Below are positions 21,018-28,301 of a stretch of DNA of 64,000 nucleotides, in pieces (position 1 is the first letter of the stretch; every line of letters begins with the position of its first letter). The notes beneath the pieces were generated by a model. That model saw nothing but the letters and a program-made list of their open reading frames with translations, had not been told where the DNA came from and ran no database searches. The stretch is taken from positions 333,001-397,000 of the forward strand of contig NZ_AP018560.1 of the NCBI RefSeq assembly GCF_003967035.1, written 5' to 3'. This DNA comes from Aerosticca soli (lineage in GTDB: Bacteria; Pseudomonadota; Gammaproteobacteria; Xanthomonadales; Rhodanobacteraceae). A program made the position numbers and the translations under genes.

Positions 21018-22046
21018 TCAACCTGCCGCGGGGCGCAGGGCCAGCGCCAGCGCGATGCCGGCCCAGATCATGAGGCCCCAGCCGTTGTTGTGGCGGAAGG
21101 CGGCCAGACAGGCTGAGGGCTTGCGGTCGCGAATCAGCCAGAGCTGCCAGAGGAAATGCACGGCGCCGGCAAGCAGTGCCAGCCAGTACGGCCAGACGAG
21201 CCCCGCGCGATGGCCGATGAGCACCAACGCCAGCAGCAGCGTACCCATCAGCACGGCCAGGATCGGCAGGTCCGCATCACCGAACAGGATCGCGGTGGAC
21301 TTGGCGCCGGCCTTGAGGTCGTCCTCGCGGTCGACCATGGCGTATTCGGTGTCGTAGATCACCGACCACAGGATGTTGGCGATGAACAGCAGCCAGCCCA
21401 GCGGCGGCACCGTGCCCTGCACGGCGGCAAAGGCCATCGGGATCGACCAGCCGAACGCCGCGCCCAGCACCACCTGCGGCAGGTGCGTCCAGCGCTTGGT
21501 GAACGGATACAGCGCGGCCAGCGCGGCGCCGACGAAGGCCAGCTCGACGGTGAGCCGGTTGGTGAACAGCACCAGCACGAAGGACAGCATCAGCAGCACG
21601 CCGAACACGGCGAGCGTCTCGCGCGGCGTCACGCGTCCGGCGGCCAGCGGCCGGGCGGCGGTGCGGGCCACCTGCGGATCCAGCTTGCGGTCGGCGTAGT
21701 CATTGATCGCGCAGCCGGCCGCGCGCATCGCGAACACGCCCACGGTGAAGATGAAAAGCGGCCGCCAGGGCGGAAAATCCCCCGCCGCCAGCCACAGCGC
21801 CCACCAAGTCGGCCACAGCAGCAGCAGCGCGCCGACCGGGCGATCCATGCGGGTGAGCACGAGATAGTCGTGGACCTTTTCCCGATGGCGGGCCGGCAAC
21901 AAGCCGAGCAGCCAGTCCAGCACACGCCCGGCCCGGCTTGAACTGTCCGCCGGCCGCGCGGCGGCGGCCGCTTTTGCGCGGCGCGCCGCTACGGGTGCCG
22001 TGGAAGGATATTTGCGCGGTTGGCGTTTGCGCGGCGTGGGGGCCAT
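21018..22046 (-). CDS. ubiA: 4-hydroxybenzoate polyprenyltransferase UbiA
   Basis: A 342-residue integral membrane prenyltransferase of ubiquinone synthesis; it joins 4-hydroxybenzoate to the polyprenyl chain. The first aspartate motif is NDYADRKLD (residues 115-123) and the second lies in YDTEYAMVDREDD. LTRMDRPVGALLLLWPTWWALW and HNNWGLM-like (RHNNGWGLMIWAG) are family signatures. The first 40 residues are a basic Lys/Arg/Ala-rich extension not found in E. coli UbiA (290 residues), so a later start is possible, though no better ATG lies before the fold. It borders the integron. Confidence 0.93.
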   Translation of the reverse strand: MAPTPRKRQPRKYPSTAPVAARRAKAAAAARPADSSSRAGRVLDWLLGLLPARHREKVHDYLVLTRMDRPVGALLLLWPTWWALWLAAGDFPPWRPLFIFTVGVFAMRAAGCAINDYADRKLDPQVARTAARPLAAGRVTPRETLAVFGVLLMLSFVLVLFTNRLTVELAFVGAALAALYPFTKRWTHLPQVVLGAAFGWSIPMAFAAVQGTVPPLGWLLFIANILWSVIYDTEYAMVDREDDLKAGAKSTAILFGDADLPILAVLMGTLLLALVLIGHRAGLVWPYWLALLAGAVHFLWQLWLIRDRKPSACLAAFRHNNGWGLMIWAGIALALALRPAAG

Positions 22047-22282
22047 TGGCGCAGTTTAACGTGCCTCGGCAACTGGAACGGCGTGACGCGGGGCAGCTAA
22101 TCCACGGTGCGCATCGCTGTGTCCGGTATTGCCGGCTGTTCCCGGCCGGTTGCCGCAGATTACCCATGCTTAATGGGTCTGGCCCGCGAATACGATGCGC
22201 ATATCATTCGCCCTGAGTGAATAGCGAAACGGATTCGAAGGCATCGGCGGCAACTGCTTGCAGGCCGGATCAATCATGGCGT

Positions 22283-23294
22283 TCAACGGTCCAGCGGACT
22301 CAGCACGCCCTGGCCGCCGCGGTTTGAGCACGTGCGTGTAGATCTGCGTGGTGCTCACGCCCGCATGGCCCAGCAGTGCCTGCAGTACGGATGTCCTGTC
22401 CCGCCTCCAGCAGGTGCGTGGCGAAGGAATGGCGCAGGGTGCGGCAGGTGGTCGGCTTGGCGATGCCGGCGCGCCGCACCGCCGCTTTCACCGCGCGTTG
22501 CAGCACGGTCTCATCCAGAGGGTGCCGACGCCCGACGCCGCTACGTGGATCGATGCTGCGCGTGCTGGCTGGAAACACGGACTGCCAGGCCCATTCCCGT
22601 GCCGCGTTCGGATATTTGCGCTCCAGCGCGTGCGGCAGCCATACCGCGCCGAAACCGGCGGCCGAATCGCGTCCGTGCAGACGCTTCGCTTCGGCCAACT
22701 GACCCTGCAGCGCGTCGACCGCCAGCGCCGGCAGCATCGTGCGTCGGTCCTTGCCGCCCTTGCCCTGCCGCACAGTGATCTCGCGCCGCGCGAAATCCAC
22801 GTCCTGCACGCGCAAACGCACGCACTCCACCAGGCACAGGCCGGCGCCATACAACAGGCCCGCCATCAGCCAGGTCATGCCGCTCATGTGTTCCAGCACT
22901 GCTGCCACTTCCTCGCGCGTCAGCACGGTCGGCAGGTTCGGGCTTCTTCGCGCGGTGGATGTTGCCCATCCAGGGCAATTCGATTCCAAGCACCTCGCGG
23001 TACAGGAACAGCAGCGCGGCCAGCGCCTGGTTCTGCGTCGATGTGGCCACCCGCCCGTGCGTCGCCAGCCCGGTCAGGAACGCCTCCACTTCCGGCGCCC
23101 ATCCCGCGTGGATGCCGTTTGCCATTGGCAAGAATGAGGCGCCGCACCCAGCCCACATAGGCCTCTTCCGTGCGCAGGGAAAGGCCCAGGCGACGCATCC
23201 GTGCGCGCATCTCGTCGGGCAGGCGCGGCCGAGACGTTGCCACGCCCTCCGTCGTGCTTGCCGGCACCGAATCCAGGTGAGAGGATCGCCGCAT
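22283..23294 (-). pseudogene. intI: degenerate integron integrase (tyrosine recombinase)
   Basis: The ancestral frame can be followed from MRRSSHLDS at 23294 to a TGA at 22283, about the 337-residue size of IntI. Family segments occur in three frames: [57 protein letters not shown], and the IntI-specific insert [17 protein letters not shown] with [14 protein letters not shown]. Frameshifts lie near 23097, 22942, 22380 and 22323. Two catalytic residues also appear lost: the box I arginine is Cys (GAGLCLVE, codon 22834-22836) and the box II His is Arg (RTLRHSF, 22441-22443). The nucleophile tyrosine remains (STTQIYTHV). The integrase cannot be active. Confidence 0.92.
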
Positions 23295-23464
23295 TGCCGT
23301 CGCCTCCGGTAAAGCTTGCAAGATCAGGCGGCAGGAATAGGTAGCGCGATAAGGGGGAATTCGTTGATTTGTGTAGGAAGCTTCGATGGCTGGTGGCTGG
23401 TGGCTGCTTGGCGGGGGGGGGGGGCTGTCGGATTAGGGTTCGTTTAACAATCGAATTTAAGTTA
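23295..23464. other. integron attI/promoter region with a G12 tract
   Basis: Non-coding stretch between the integrase start and the IS element. By position it should hold the intI promoter, the cassette promoter and attI. It contains short TGGTGGC-like direct repeats (about 23391-23409), a run of twelve Gs at 23413-23424, and at its end the core-site bases GTTA (23461-23464) where the IS inserted. I could not define promoter boxes with confidence. Confidence 0.5.
23457..23464. repeat. 8-bp target-site duplication, left copy
   Basis: TTAAGTTA immediately left of the IS inverted repeat; the identical octamer occurs at 24776-24783 just right of the element. Eight bases is the duplication length usual for ISL3-family elements. 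The duplicated bases include the GTTA half of the integron core site. Confidence 0.9.
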
Positions 23465-24775
23465 GGTTCTTCTCCCAACTGAGTGGAGAGAGGCGCACGG
23501 CCGACGGGTCAGACTTGCTGTTCTTGAGGCAACAAACTGGGGCCGGCCGTGGCCGAGCAGGATTGTATGTCCCGTCTGGGCGGCTGGACGGGATACCGAG
23601 TTGGCAAGTGGCGTTATGAGCTGCGCAGGCAGCAGCGCTGGCTGGTGATCGAGTTGGAGCCGACGCCGGGGGCGCAGCGGCAATGCACGGGCTGTGGGCA
23701 GGCGGTCGTGGCCATCCATGACTGGACGATGCGGCGCATTCGCGAGTTGCCCGTGTTCGGTGCGCCGGTGGAGCTGCACGTGCCGCGTCTTCGGCTGGCT
23801 TGCCAGGGCTGCGGGCCGCGGCTGGAACAGTTGGACTGGCTGGATCCGCATGCGCGGGTAACGCGGCGTCTGGCCGACAGCGTGGCCCGGCTGTGTGCAG
23901 TGACGTCGGTGCTGCACGCGGCGCGTTGGCATGGCATCGACTGGAAGACGGCCAAGGCCATCGACTGGCGGGCACTGGAGCGCGATCTGGGGCCGGTGGA
24001 TCTGGAGGGCGTGCGCCGGATCGCCATGGACGAGTTCGCGATCCAGAAGGGCCATCGCTACGCCACTGTGGTGGTCGATGTGGAGCGCAAGCGGGTGCTG
24101 TGGGTGGGGCGCGGCCGTTCGCGAGTCGAGATCAGGCCGTTCTTCGAACAGCTCGGGCCGGCGCGTTGCGCCCTTATCGAGGCCGTGGCCATGGACATGA
24201 ACACGGCCTACGACCTGGAAGTGCGCCAGCACTGCCCGAATGCCCGCGTGGTGTACGACCTGTTCCACGTGGTCGCCAAGTACGGACGCGAGGTGATTGG
24301 CCGGGTGCGGGTGGACGCGGCCAATCAGCTGCGTCACGACAAGCCGGCGCGCCGAGTGGTCAAGCGCGCCCACTGGCTGCTGCTGCGCAATCCTCGGCGC
24401 CTGAAGGAAGCCGAACACATCCGGCTGGACGAGGTACTGGCGGCCAACCGGCCGCTGATGACGGCCTACGTGATGAAAGAACAGCTCAAGGCGCTGTGGA
24501 ACGCACCGACAGCCTGGGCGTGGCGGGCAGCCTGGAAACAATGGCTACGCCATGCCCAGGAAAGCGGCATCCCCGCCCTGACCCACTTCGCTCAATGCCT
24601 CAAACCTTACTGGCGCGGCATCCTCAGCCGGGTGCGCTGGCCCCTGCATACCGGGCTGCTCGAAGGCATCAACAACAAGATCAAGGTCATCAAGCGCATC
24701 GCCTACGGCTACCGCGATGACGCCTACTTCTTCCTCAAGATCCGGGCGGCCTTCCCCGGAGTTGGGTGAAGAACC
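23465..24775 (+). mobile_element. ISL3-family insertion sequence, 1311 bp
   Basis: The ends are imperfect inverted repeats starting GGTTCTTCTCCCAACT (left) and GGTTCTTCACCCAACT (right, reverse complement), 15 of 16 matching. They are flanked by an 8-bp direct duplication TTAAGTTA. One full-length ISL3 transposase gene fills the element. It looks intact and therefore recent. It separates the integrase pseudogene from the cassette array. Confidence 0.93.
23549..24769 (+). CDS. ISL3-family transposase
   Basis: A 406-residue DDE transposase (400 if the ATG at 23567 is used). The N-terminal zinc-binding region shows CTGCGQ and CQGCGPRLE cysteine pairs, typical of ISL3 (zf-ISL3). The catalytic core shows RIAMDEFAIQKGHRYATVVVD (first Asp), VAMDMNTAYD (second Asp) and the C-terminal HTGLLEGINNKIKVIKRIAYGYRDDAYFFLKIRA with the conserved Glu. 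No frameshift is seen. The stop lies 6 bp from the right end of the element. Confidence 0.95.
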   Translation: MAEQDCMSRLGGWTGYRVGKWRYELRRQQRWLVIELEPTPGAQRQCTGCGQAVVAIHDWTMRRIRELPVFGAPVELHVPRLRLACQGCGPRLEQLDWLDPHARVTRRLADSVARLCAVTSVLHAARWHGIDWKTAKAIDWRALERDLGPVDLEGVRRIAMDEFAIQKGHRYATVVVDVERKRVLWVGRGRSRVEIRPFFEQLGPARCALIEAVAMDMNTAYDLEVRQHCPNARVVYDLFHVVAKYGREVIGRVRVDAANQLRHDKPARRVVKRAHWLLLRNPRRLKEAEHIRLDEVLAANRPLMTAYVMKEQLKALWNAPTAWAWRAAWKQWLRHAQESGIPALTHFAQCLKPYWRGILSRVRWPLHTGLLEGINNKIKVIKRIAYGYRDDAYFFLKIRAAFPGVG

Positions 24776-24851
24776 TTAAGTTAGCCTCCACGATATCCAG
24801 ATAAATCTTTGCGACGCAAACAAAGCAGTATCCTTGGAAGTTAAGACCTTC

Positions 24852-25621
24852 ATGCTGAACGCTCCAGACGTAAAGGAGGAGTCCATTACCGACTGCCTTG
24901 TCTGGAAATGGAGGGAACTGGACACGCGGTTCAAATATATCAATGTCTCCACCTTTACTCGCCAAGAGGAAAGCACGACTACAGGAGCAGACTTTGAAAT
25001 TGAGTTATGGCTTGTGGGGGAGAAGTTTCATTTTCCTTTAGTATTTCAAGCCAAAAAATTCGTTAAACTTAATGACTTCTACGTCACAAAATTAAATTAC
25101 CCAGCACGAACACAGGGGCAACTAACAAGGCTACTTGAATACGCAAAGGCACAAAAGAAACTGCCCTTTTATGTCATTTATAGTGTCCCCGACTCCAATA
25201 CGGAGACCATGTGCCGCGGCAAAGATACCGCTGATACAGCCGTTTTTATAGCCGATGCACATACGATAAAGAAATTCGCTGACGGCAAGCACGGCAAGAG
25301 AGTGTCAAAAACAAGCTGCTTAAGGCAACAAATCAATTTCATTGCATGTTCTATTGCCATCTGAGCCAACGTGGCGACTACTTCAAAAGATATTTCTCAG
25401 CACTGACCGAAGATGCCGAGGCTCGCGAGAATGAGGCGCTCCCCGATTACGTAAGCATGCTCCTTAGTGGTCGCACAATGGAACTTGGAGAAGAAGAGGC
25501 TCTAACTTTCATTAACAAAAACGAGTTGCGTAAATCCCGTGTTGTAGGCGTCTACGACATGCGTGGCTCAGATGAAGAGCCTAATAAATCGTTCCAGCGG
25601 ACCGCCTTCGGCGGCCGCTGA
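24852..25621 (+). pseudogene. integron cassette 1: frameshifted PD-(D/E)XK-like protein
   Basis: The first frame from the ATG at 24852 reads about 170 codons, then leaves the conserved frame at an A5 run (25307-25311). One extra A would join it to the downstream frame that continues to the TGA at 25619-25621, giving about 256 residues. The N-terminal half has KEESITDCLVWKWRELD, then GADFEIELWLV (Asp47) and FPLVFQAKKF (Gln66-x-Lys68). That Glu...Asp...Q-x-K spacing resembles the active site of PD-(D/E)XK nucleases; this is inference. I do not recognise the family with certainty. Low GC and flanking attC show it is a cassette. It may be inactive, or the A-run could be a sequencing error. Confidence 0.6.
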
Positions 25622-25636
25622 ACTCAATCGTTAGAT
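25579..25636 (+). repeat. attC site 1 (59-base element) after cassette 1
   Basis: The element begins with GCCTAAT, contains the imperfect inverted repeat CAGCGGACCGCC-TTC-GGCGGCCGCTG, and ends with ATCGTTAGAT, the recombination core site. Length is 58 bp. It overlaps the 3' end of the cassette 1 frame. One base of the left core differs from the usual YAAC. Confidence 0.85.
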
Positions 25637-25647
25637 TTCTTCAATTC

Positions 25648-26604
25648 ATGAGCCGCACCCGAGACATCATTCAAGAAATCGCTGAGATCCGCCAACGCCG
25701 GCGGTTTGGCTCAGCAATGGCGGAACTACCGCTGCGGCTCTTTGCTCTTGAACACGCGTTCAAGAAACATGACAAGTCAGAGAATGAGCTGACCCGGTAT
25801 TTTCCTGTTGCGCTCATTGCCTGTGTCGAAGGCTACTTTCGAATGGCAATAAAGGATCTGATTGATGCCGGCGAGCCATATCTCAGCAACGCGGAAAAGC
25901 CCGGATCCTCGATAAAGCTAGACTTCGCGGTCCTAAGAGCGGTGCATGGCAAGACCATAACGGTAGGGGAGTTGGTGGCCCATGGAGTACAGCTAAGTCG
26001 CCTTGAGCACCTCGAAGGTGTTTTATCGAACTTACTTGGTACTCAATTCCTGCAGGCACTTCGCACAACGACAGATCGTTGGGCACATGAGGTAAAGGGT
26101 GAGCCAGCCGCACTAATTCTGACAAAACCGGATGAAGTGTTCGCGGACGTGGCGAGAACTTTCGAACTGCGGCACATCATTTGTCATGAGATAGCGTCCG
26201 CGTACGAAATCGAATCTGAAGAGGTTGCACGATGCTTCGAGAGCTGTGTAGCTTTCTTGCGAGCGGCCGACGAGCTCATTTCCGAAACCATTCATCCCGC
26301 TGCACCTCTGACCCAAACAGGCATTAATATCGCGGCGGGAAAATCTCTCGACGAAAGGCGAGGGCGGCTCGCAGAAGCAGTGGCAGAACTTAGGTCACGC
26401 CTTGGCGCCGCAGAACTTACCGCCTTCGATGAGTCGCAGGAGAAATGGCAAACCTATTGCGACGCATGGGCTGATTTTGTCGCCGGAGAGCGAGCCAGCG
26501 GTGGAACCATCTGGCCGGTAATCTACGCTGGCGCAGCGGAGGCACTTGTAAAGCAACGCCTTGTTGAAGTCAGTGGCTACAAGCGGCTCGGTGATGAAGG
26601 CTAG
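25648..26604 (+). CDS. integron cassette 2: HEPN-like protein with LprI-like C-terminal region
   Basis: A 318-residue protein with no signal peptide. The centre carries FELRHIICHEIA: Arg175-x4-His180 is the R-x4-6-H signature of HEPN ribonuclease domains, followed by a long helix (VARCFESCVAFLRAADELIS). Residues about 240-310 resemble the LprI/DUF1311 pattern: LGAAELTAFDESQEKWQTYCDAWADF, then ASGGTIWPVIYAGAAEALVKQRLVEV. HEPN domains often act in toxins and anti-phage systems, so an RNase-linked role is possible but unproven. Base composition is below the chromosomal average. It starts 17 bp after the attC core of cassette 1. Confidence 0.75.
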   Translation: MSRTRDIIQEIAEIRQRRRFGSAMAELPLRLFALEHAFKKHDKSENELTRYFPVALIACVEGYFRMAIKDLIDAGEPYLSNAEKPGSSIKLDFAVLRAVHGKTITVGELVAHGVQLSRLEHLEGVLSNLLGTQFLQALRTTTDRWAHEVKGEPAALILTKPDEVFADVARTFELRHIICHEIASAYEIESEEVARCFESCVAFLRAADELISETIHPAAPLTQTGINIAAGKSLDERRGRLAEAVAELRSRLGAAELTAFDESQEKWQTYCDAWADFVAGERASGGTIWPVIYAGAAEALVKQRLVEVSGYKRLGDEG

Positions 26605-26606
26605 AA

Positions 26607-26674
26607 ATCTAACACTACGCTCAACCGGACCTGCGCAAAAAAGCCGCGCAGTCCGGTGAATTCAGACGTTAGGC
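26607..26674 (+). repeat. attC site 2 after cassette 2
   Basis: Starts ATCTAAC and ends GTTAGGC (26668-26674), 68 bp. The inner inverted repeat pairs ACCGGACCTGCGC with GCGCAGTCCGGT around an A-rich loop. The stop codon of cassette 2 lies 3 bp upstream, which is typical cassette packing. Confidence 0.92.
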
Positions 26675-26749
26675 CTCCGGTGTTGCACGCTTCAGTTCAT
26701 GTGATAAATAGTTGGCGGCACCAACAACCCTGCCGCATTAGGAGAATTT

Positions 26750-26980
26750 ATGGCAAAGAAAGTAGCTTATGTGTCTATCCACTTGGACGACAACGTTCCA
26801 GAGTATATGCAGGGAATTATTCGTTGCGGATCTGTCGTCTCGGAAGACGAGGACGGCAACGAATTGAAAGATCATCAAGAGCTTATAGACAACAAGGAGT
26901 TTCACTCTGAGGACGAACTCATCGAGTATGTCGCCAATAAGCTTGGTGTGAGTAAGAACATAGTGGGCGTCAATGCCTAA
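26750..26980 (+). CDS. integron cassette 3: small acidic hypothetical protein (76 aa)
   Basis: The 76-residue product has a beta-like start (KKVAYVSIHLDD), an acidic centre (SEDEDGNELKDHQELIDNKEFHSEDELIEY) and a short helix (VANKLGVSKNIVGV). No family is recognised. An excellent ribosome site (TTAGGAGAATTT) precedes the ATG, and the stop codon lies inside the left core of the next attC, a hallmark of cassette genes. It is probably soluble and cytosolic. Function is unknown. Confidence 0.78.
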   Translation: MAKKVAYVSIHLDDNVPEYMQGIIRCGSVVSEDEDGNELKDHQELIDNKEFHSEDELIEYVANKLGVSKNIVGVNA

Positions 26981-27031
26981 CATTTCGTTCAAGACGGACG
27001 GCTTCGTCGCCGCTTAACTCAGTCGTTAGGC
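26975..27031 (+). repeat. attC site 3 after cassette 3
   Basis: Runs from GCCTAAC to GTTAGGC, 57 bp, with both core sites matching the consensus. The inner arms are AAGACGGACGGC and GTCGCCGCTTAAC-like, similar to attC sites 1 and 4, as expected for a chromosomal array. Confidence 0.92.
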
Positions 27032-27041
27032 AATAACATCA

Positions 27042-27458
27042 ATGTCTACTGATCTCGAACAATTCAACCAACACCAAACGGATGCTCGTAATCGACTGAG
27101 CTTCCTTGTTCAGTGTGTGCTTTTGCTCGCAGGTGGAGCACTCACGGCTTCGGTAACCGTTTTTACTGGCTCTCGCACCATCAAGCTCCTCGGCATCCAA
27201 CCAGAAATCTTGGCATTCTCGTGGTGGGCTCTCATTGCGTCCATGTGCTTAGCAATCGTCGTAGTCGCGATCGTGCTGCTCCGAGACTACGCCTTTGGAG
27301 AGCGGTGGCGTCGCTCTTTCAATGACCCGTCTGTTGATGTCAGTGGCAAGCCGGGTTGGGTGGACAAATTGATCATCTTGTCCGGTATCGTGTCGCTGCT
27401 AGCTTTTCTCCTTGGCTTCGTTGGCATCGGCTATGTGGCAACGTCGGTTGTTGCCTAA
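27042..27458 (+). CDS. integron cassette 4: hypothetical inner-membrane protein (138 aa)
   Basis: A short soluble start (STDLEQFNQHQTDARNRLS) leads into three predicted membrane helices: about 20-42, 57-80 and 108-134. A cytoplasmic loop with RDYAFGERWRRSFNDP lies between the second and third. No family is recognised. The stop codon falls within the left core of attC 4. Such small multi-helix proteins are common among integron cassettes and are mostly uncharacterised. Confidence 0.75.
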   Translation: MSTDLEQFNQHQTDARNRLSFLVQCVLLLAGGALTASVTVFTGSRTIKLLGIQPEILAFSWWALIASMCLAIVVVAIVLLRDYAFGERWRRSFNDPSVDVSGKPGWVDKLIILSGIVSLLAFLLGFVGIGYVATSVVA

Positions 27459-27511
27459 CAATTGTTCAAGTCGACGCCACTTCGCGGCGCGGCTTAATTC
27501 AGGCGTTAGAG
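27453..27511 (+). repeat. attC site 4 after cassette 4
   Basis: Runs from GCCTAAC to GTTAGAG, 59 bp, with inner arms AAGTCGACGCC and GGCGCGGCTTAA around a short loop. It is the last recognisable attC; none is seen after cassette 5. Confidence 0.9.
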
Positions 27512-27553
27512 CCCAAGGGGGAGCACACCCATCCTTCCAAAGGTCCAGTCACA

Positions 27554-27724
27554 ATGGCATTGACACCAGTGGGGCACACCGCCCACGGAAGAACGCGTTT
27601 CCTCATCCACGGCGACAGCATCCGTCATCCCGGTAACGCTTCCGAAGGATGCATCGTCCTTGATCGTGCAGCGCGCCAAGCCATAGCCACTAGCGGCGAC
27701 AATGACATCGAGGTGGTTCAATGA
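27554..27724 (+). CDS. integron cassette 5a: truncated L,D-transpeptidase-like (DUF2778/Tlde1-type) fragment
   Basis: The 56-residue frame reads MALTPVGHTAHGRTRFLIHGD followed by SIRHPGNASEGCIVLDRAAR. The HGD and S-x-GC segments are the catalytic His and Cys motifs of YkuD-like and DUF2778 proteins. Full-length members are well over 100 residues, so the N-terminal part of the fold is missing. DUF2778 includes Tlde1, a type VI secretion effector that attacks peptidoglycan in the target periplasm. This fragment is unlikely to be active alone. Its stop overlaps the next start as ATGA. Confidence 0.6.
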   Translation: MALTPVGHTAHGRTRFLIHGDSIRHPGNASEGCIVLDRAARQAIATSGDNDIEVVQ

Positions 27725-28095
27725 ATCGTCTCGCCTGCCGACTCGCAACGCTGCTTATGCTCACCCTATCCTCTTTCTGGGCATCGGCGAAGACCCCCGA
27801 CTGCACCAGCGCCGATGCTTGGCCCGCCGCAATGGCATTCACCCACATGAAGAACGGCGGCATTGTCAGTAACGATGAGCTTGACTTCAAAAAGACGCTT
27901 GTCACCAGGCTTGCCTCCGAGAAGATCGGCAAAGACCTCTATCGCCAGGTCCACTTGGTGCGTTTTATCAAAAGATCAGGAGAGCCAATTGACGCCATCA
28001 CCATCAACGAAGCATCCAGTGAAGAGTGCTCAATGTCTGGCGTAGACGTCTATCTAGTCACGAAGCGCCTCGGGGACTATTCAAAGCAGCATTAG
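27721..28095 (+). CDS. integron cassette 5b: secreted protein, candidate periplasmic immunity protein
   Basis: A 124-residue protein with a Sec signal peptide (about residues 1-23, ending SFWASA) and a mature domain with two cysteines (PDCTSADAW, SSEECSMSGVDVYLV). It is translationally coupled to the DUF2778-like fragment through ATGA. Effectors of the Tlde1 type are paired with small periplasmic immunity proteins, so the pairing and export signal suggest an immunity role. This is inference from context; I do not identify a named family. Confidence 0.65.
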   Translation: MNRLACRLATLLMLTLSSFWASAKTPDCTSADAWPAAMAFTHMKNGGIVSNDELDFKKTLVTRLASEKIGKDLYRQVHLVRFIKRSGEPIDAITINEASSEECSMSGVDVYLVTKRLGDYSKQH

Positions 28096-28301
28096 GGGAA
28101 CTCTGATTTTTTTCTGTGGTCGAAGCCCTGATTTGCCGATGACTCGTAGCCGATGACGCCCAAGCAGATGTGCAAACCCGACACTGCTACAGGCTCCTTG
28201 CCTTTCGGCACGTAGGCGCTCGATTCCACGCCGTCCGCCACTTCTGCGGTTCTGATCGGTAGCGACTCAAGTTCGCCGCCAGGATGCCGATACGGGGCAA
28301 C
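28092..28301 (-). pseudogene. C-terminal fragment of an unknown protein
   Basis: A minus-strand frame without its own start reads like coding sequence (VAPYRHPGGELESLPIRT, SSAYVPKGKEPVAV, SGLHICLGVIGYESS) to a stop overlapping the end of cassette 5b. Codon choice is regular. It could be the 3' end of an older chromosomal gene cut off at the edge of the integron. It may also be a chance frame; I do not recognise the family. Confidence 0.35.

Noticed and set aside
22283-23294. Programmed frameshifting as the reason for the split integrase frames
   Set aside because: Four separate indels at non-slippery sites plus loss of two catalytic residues indicate decay.
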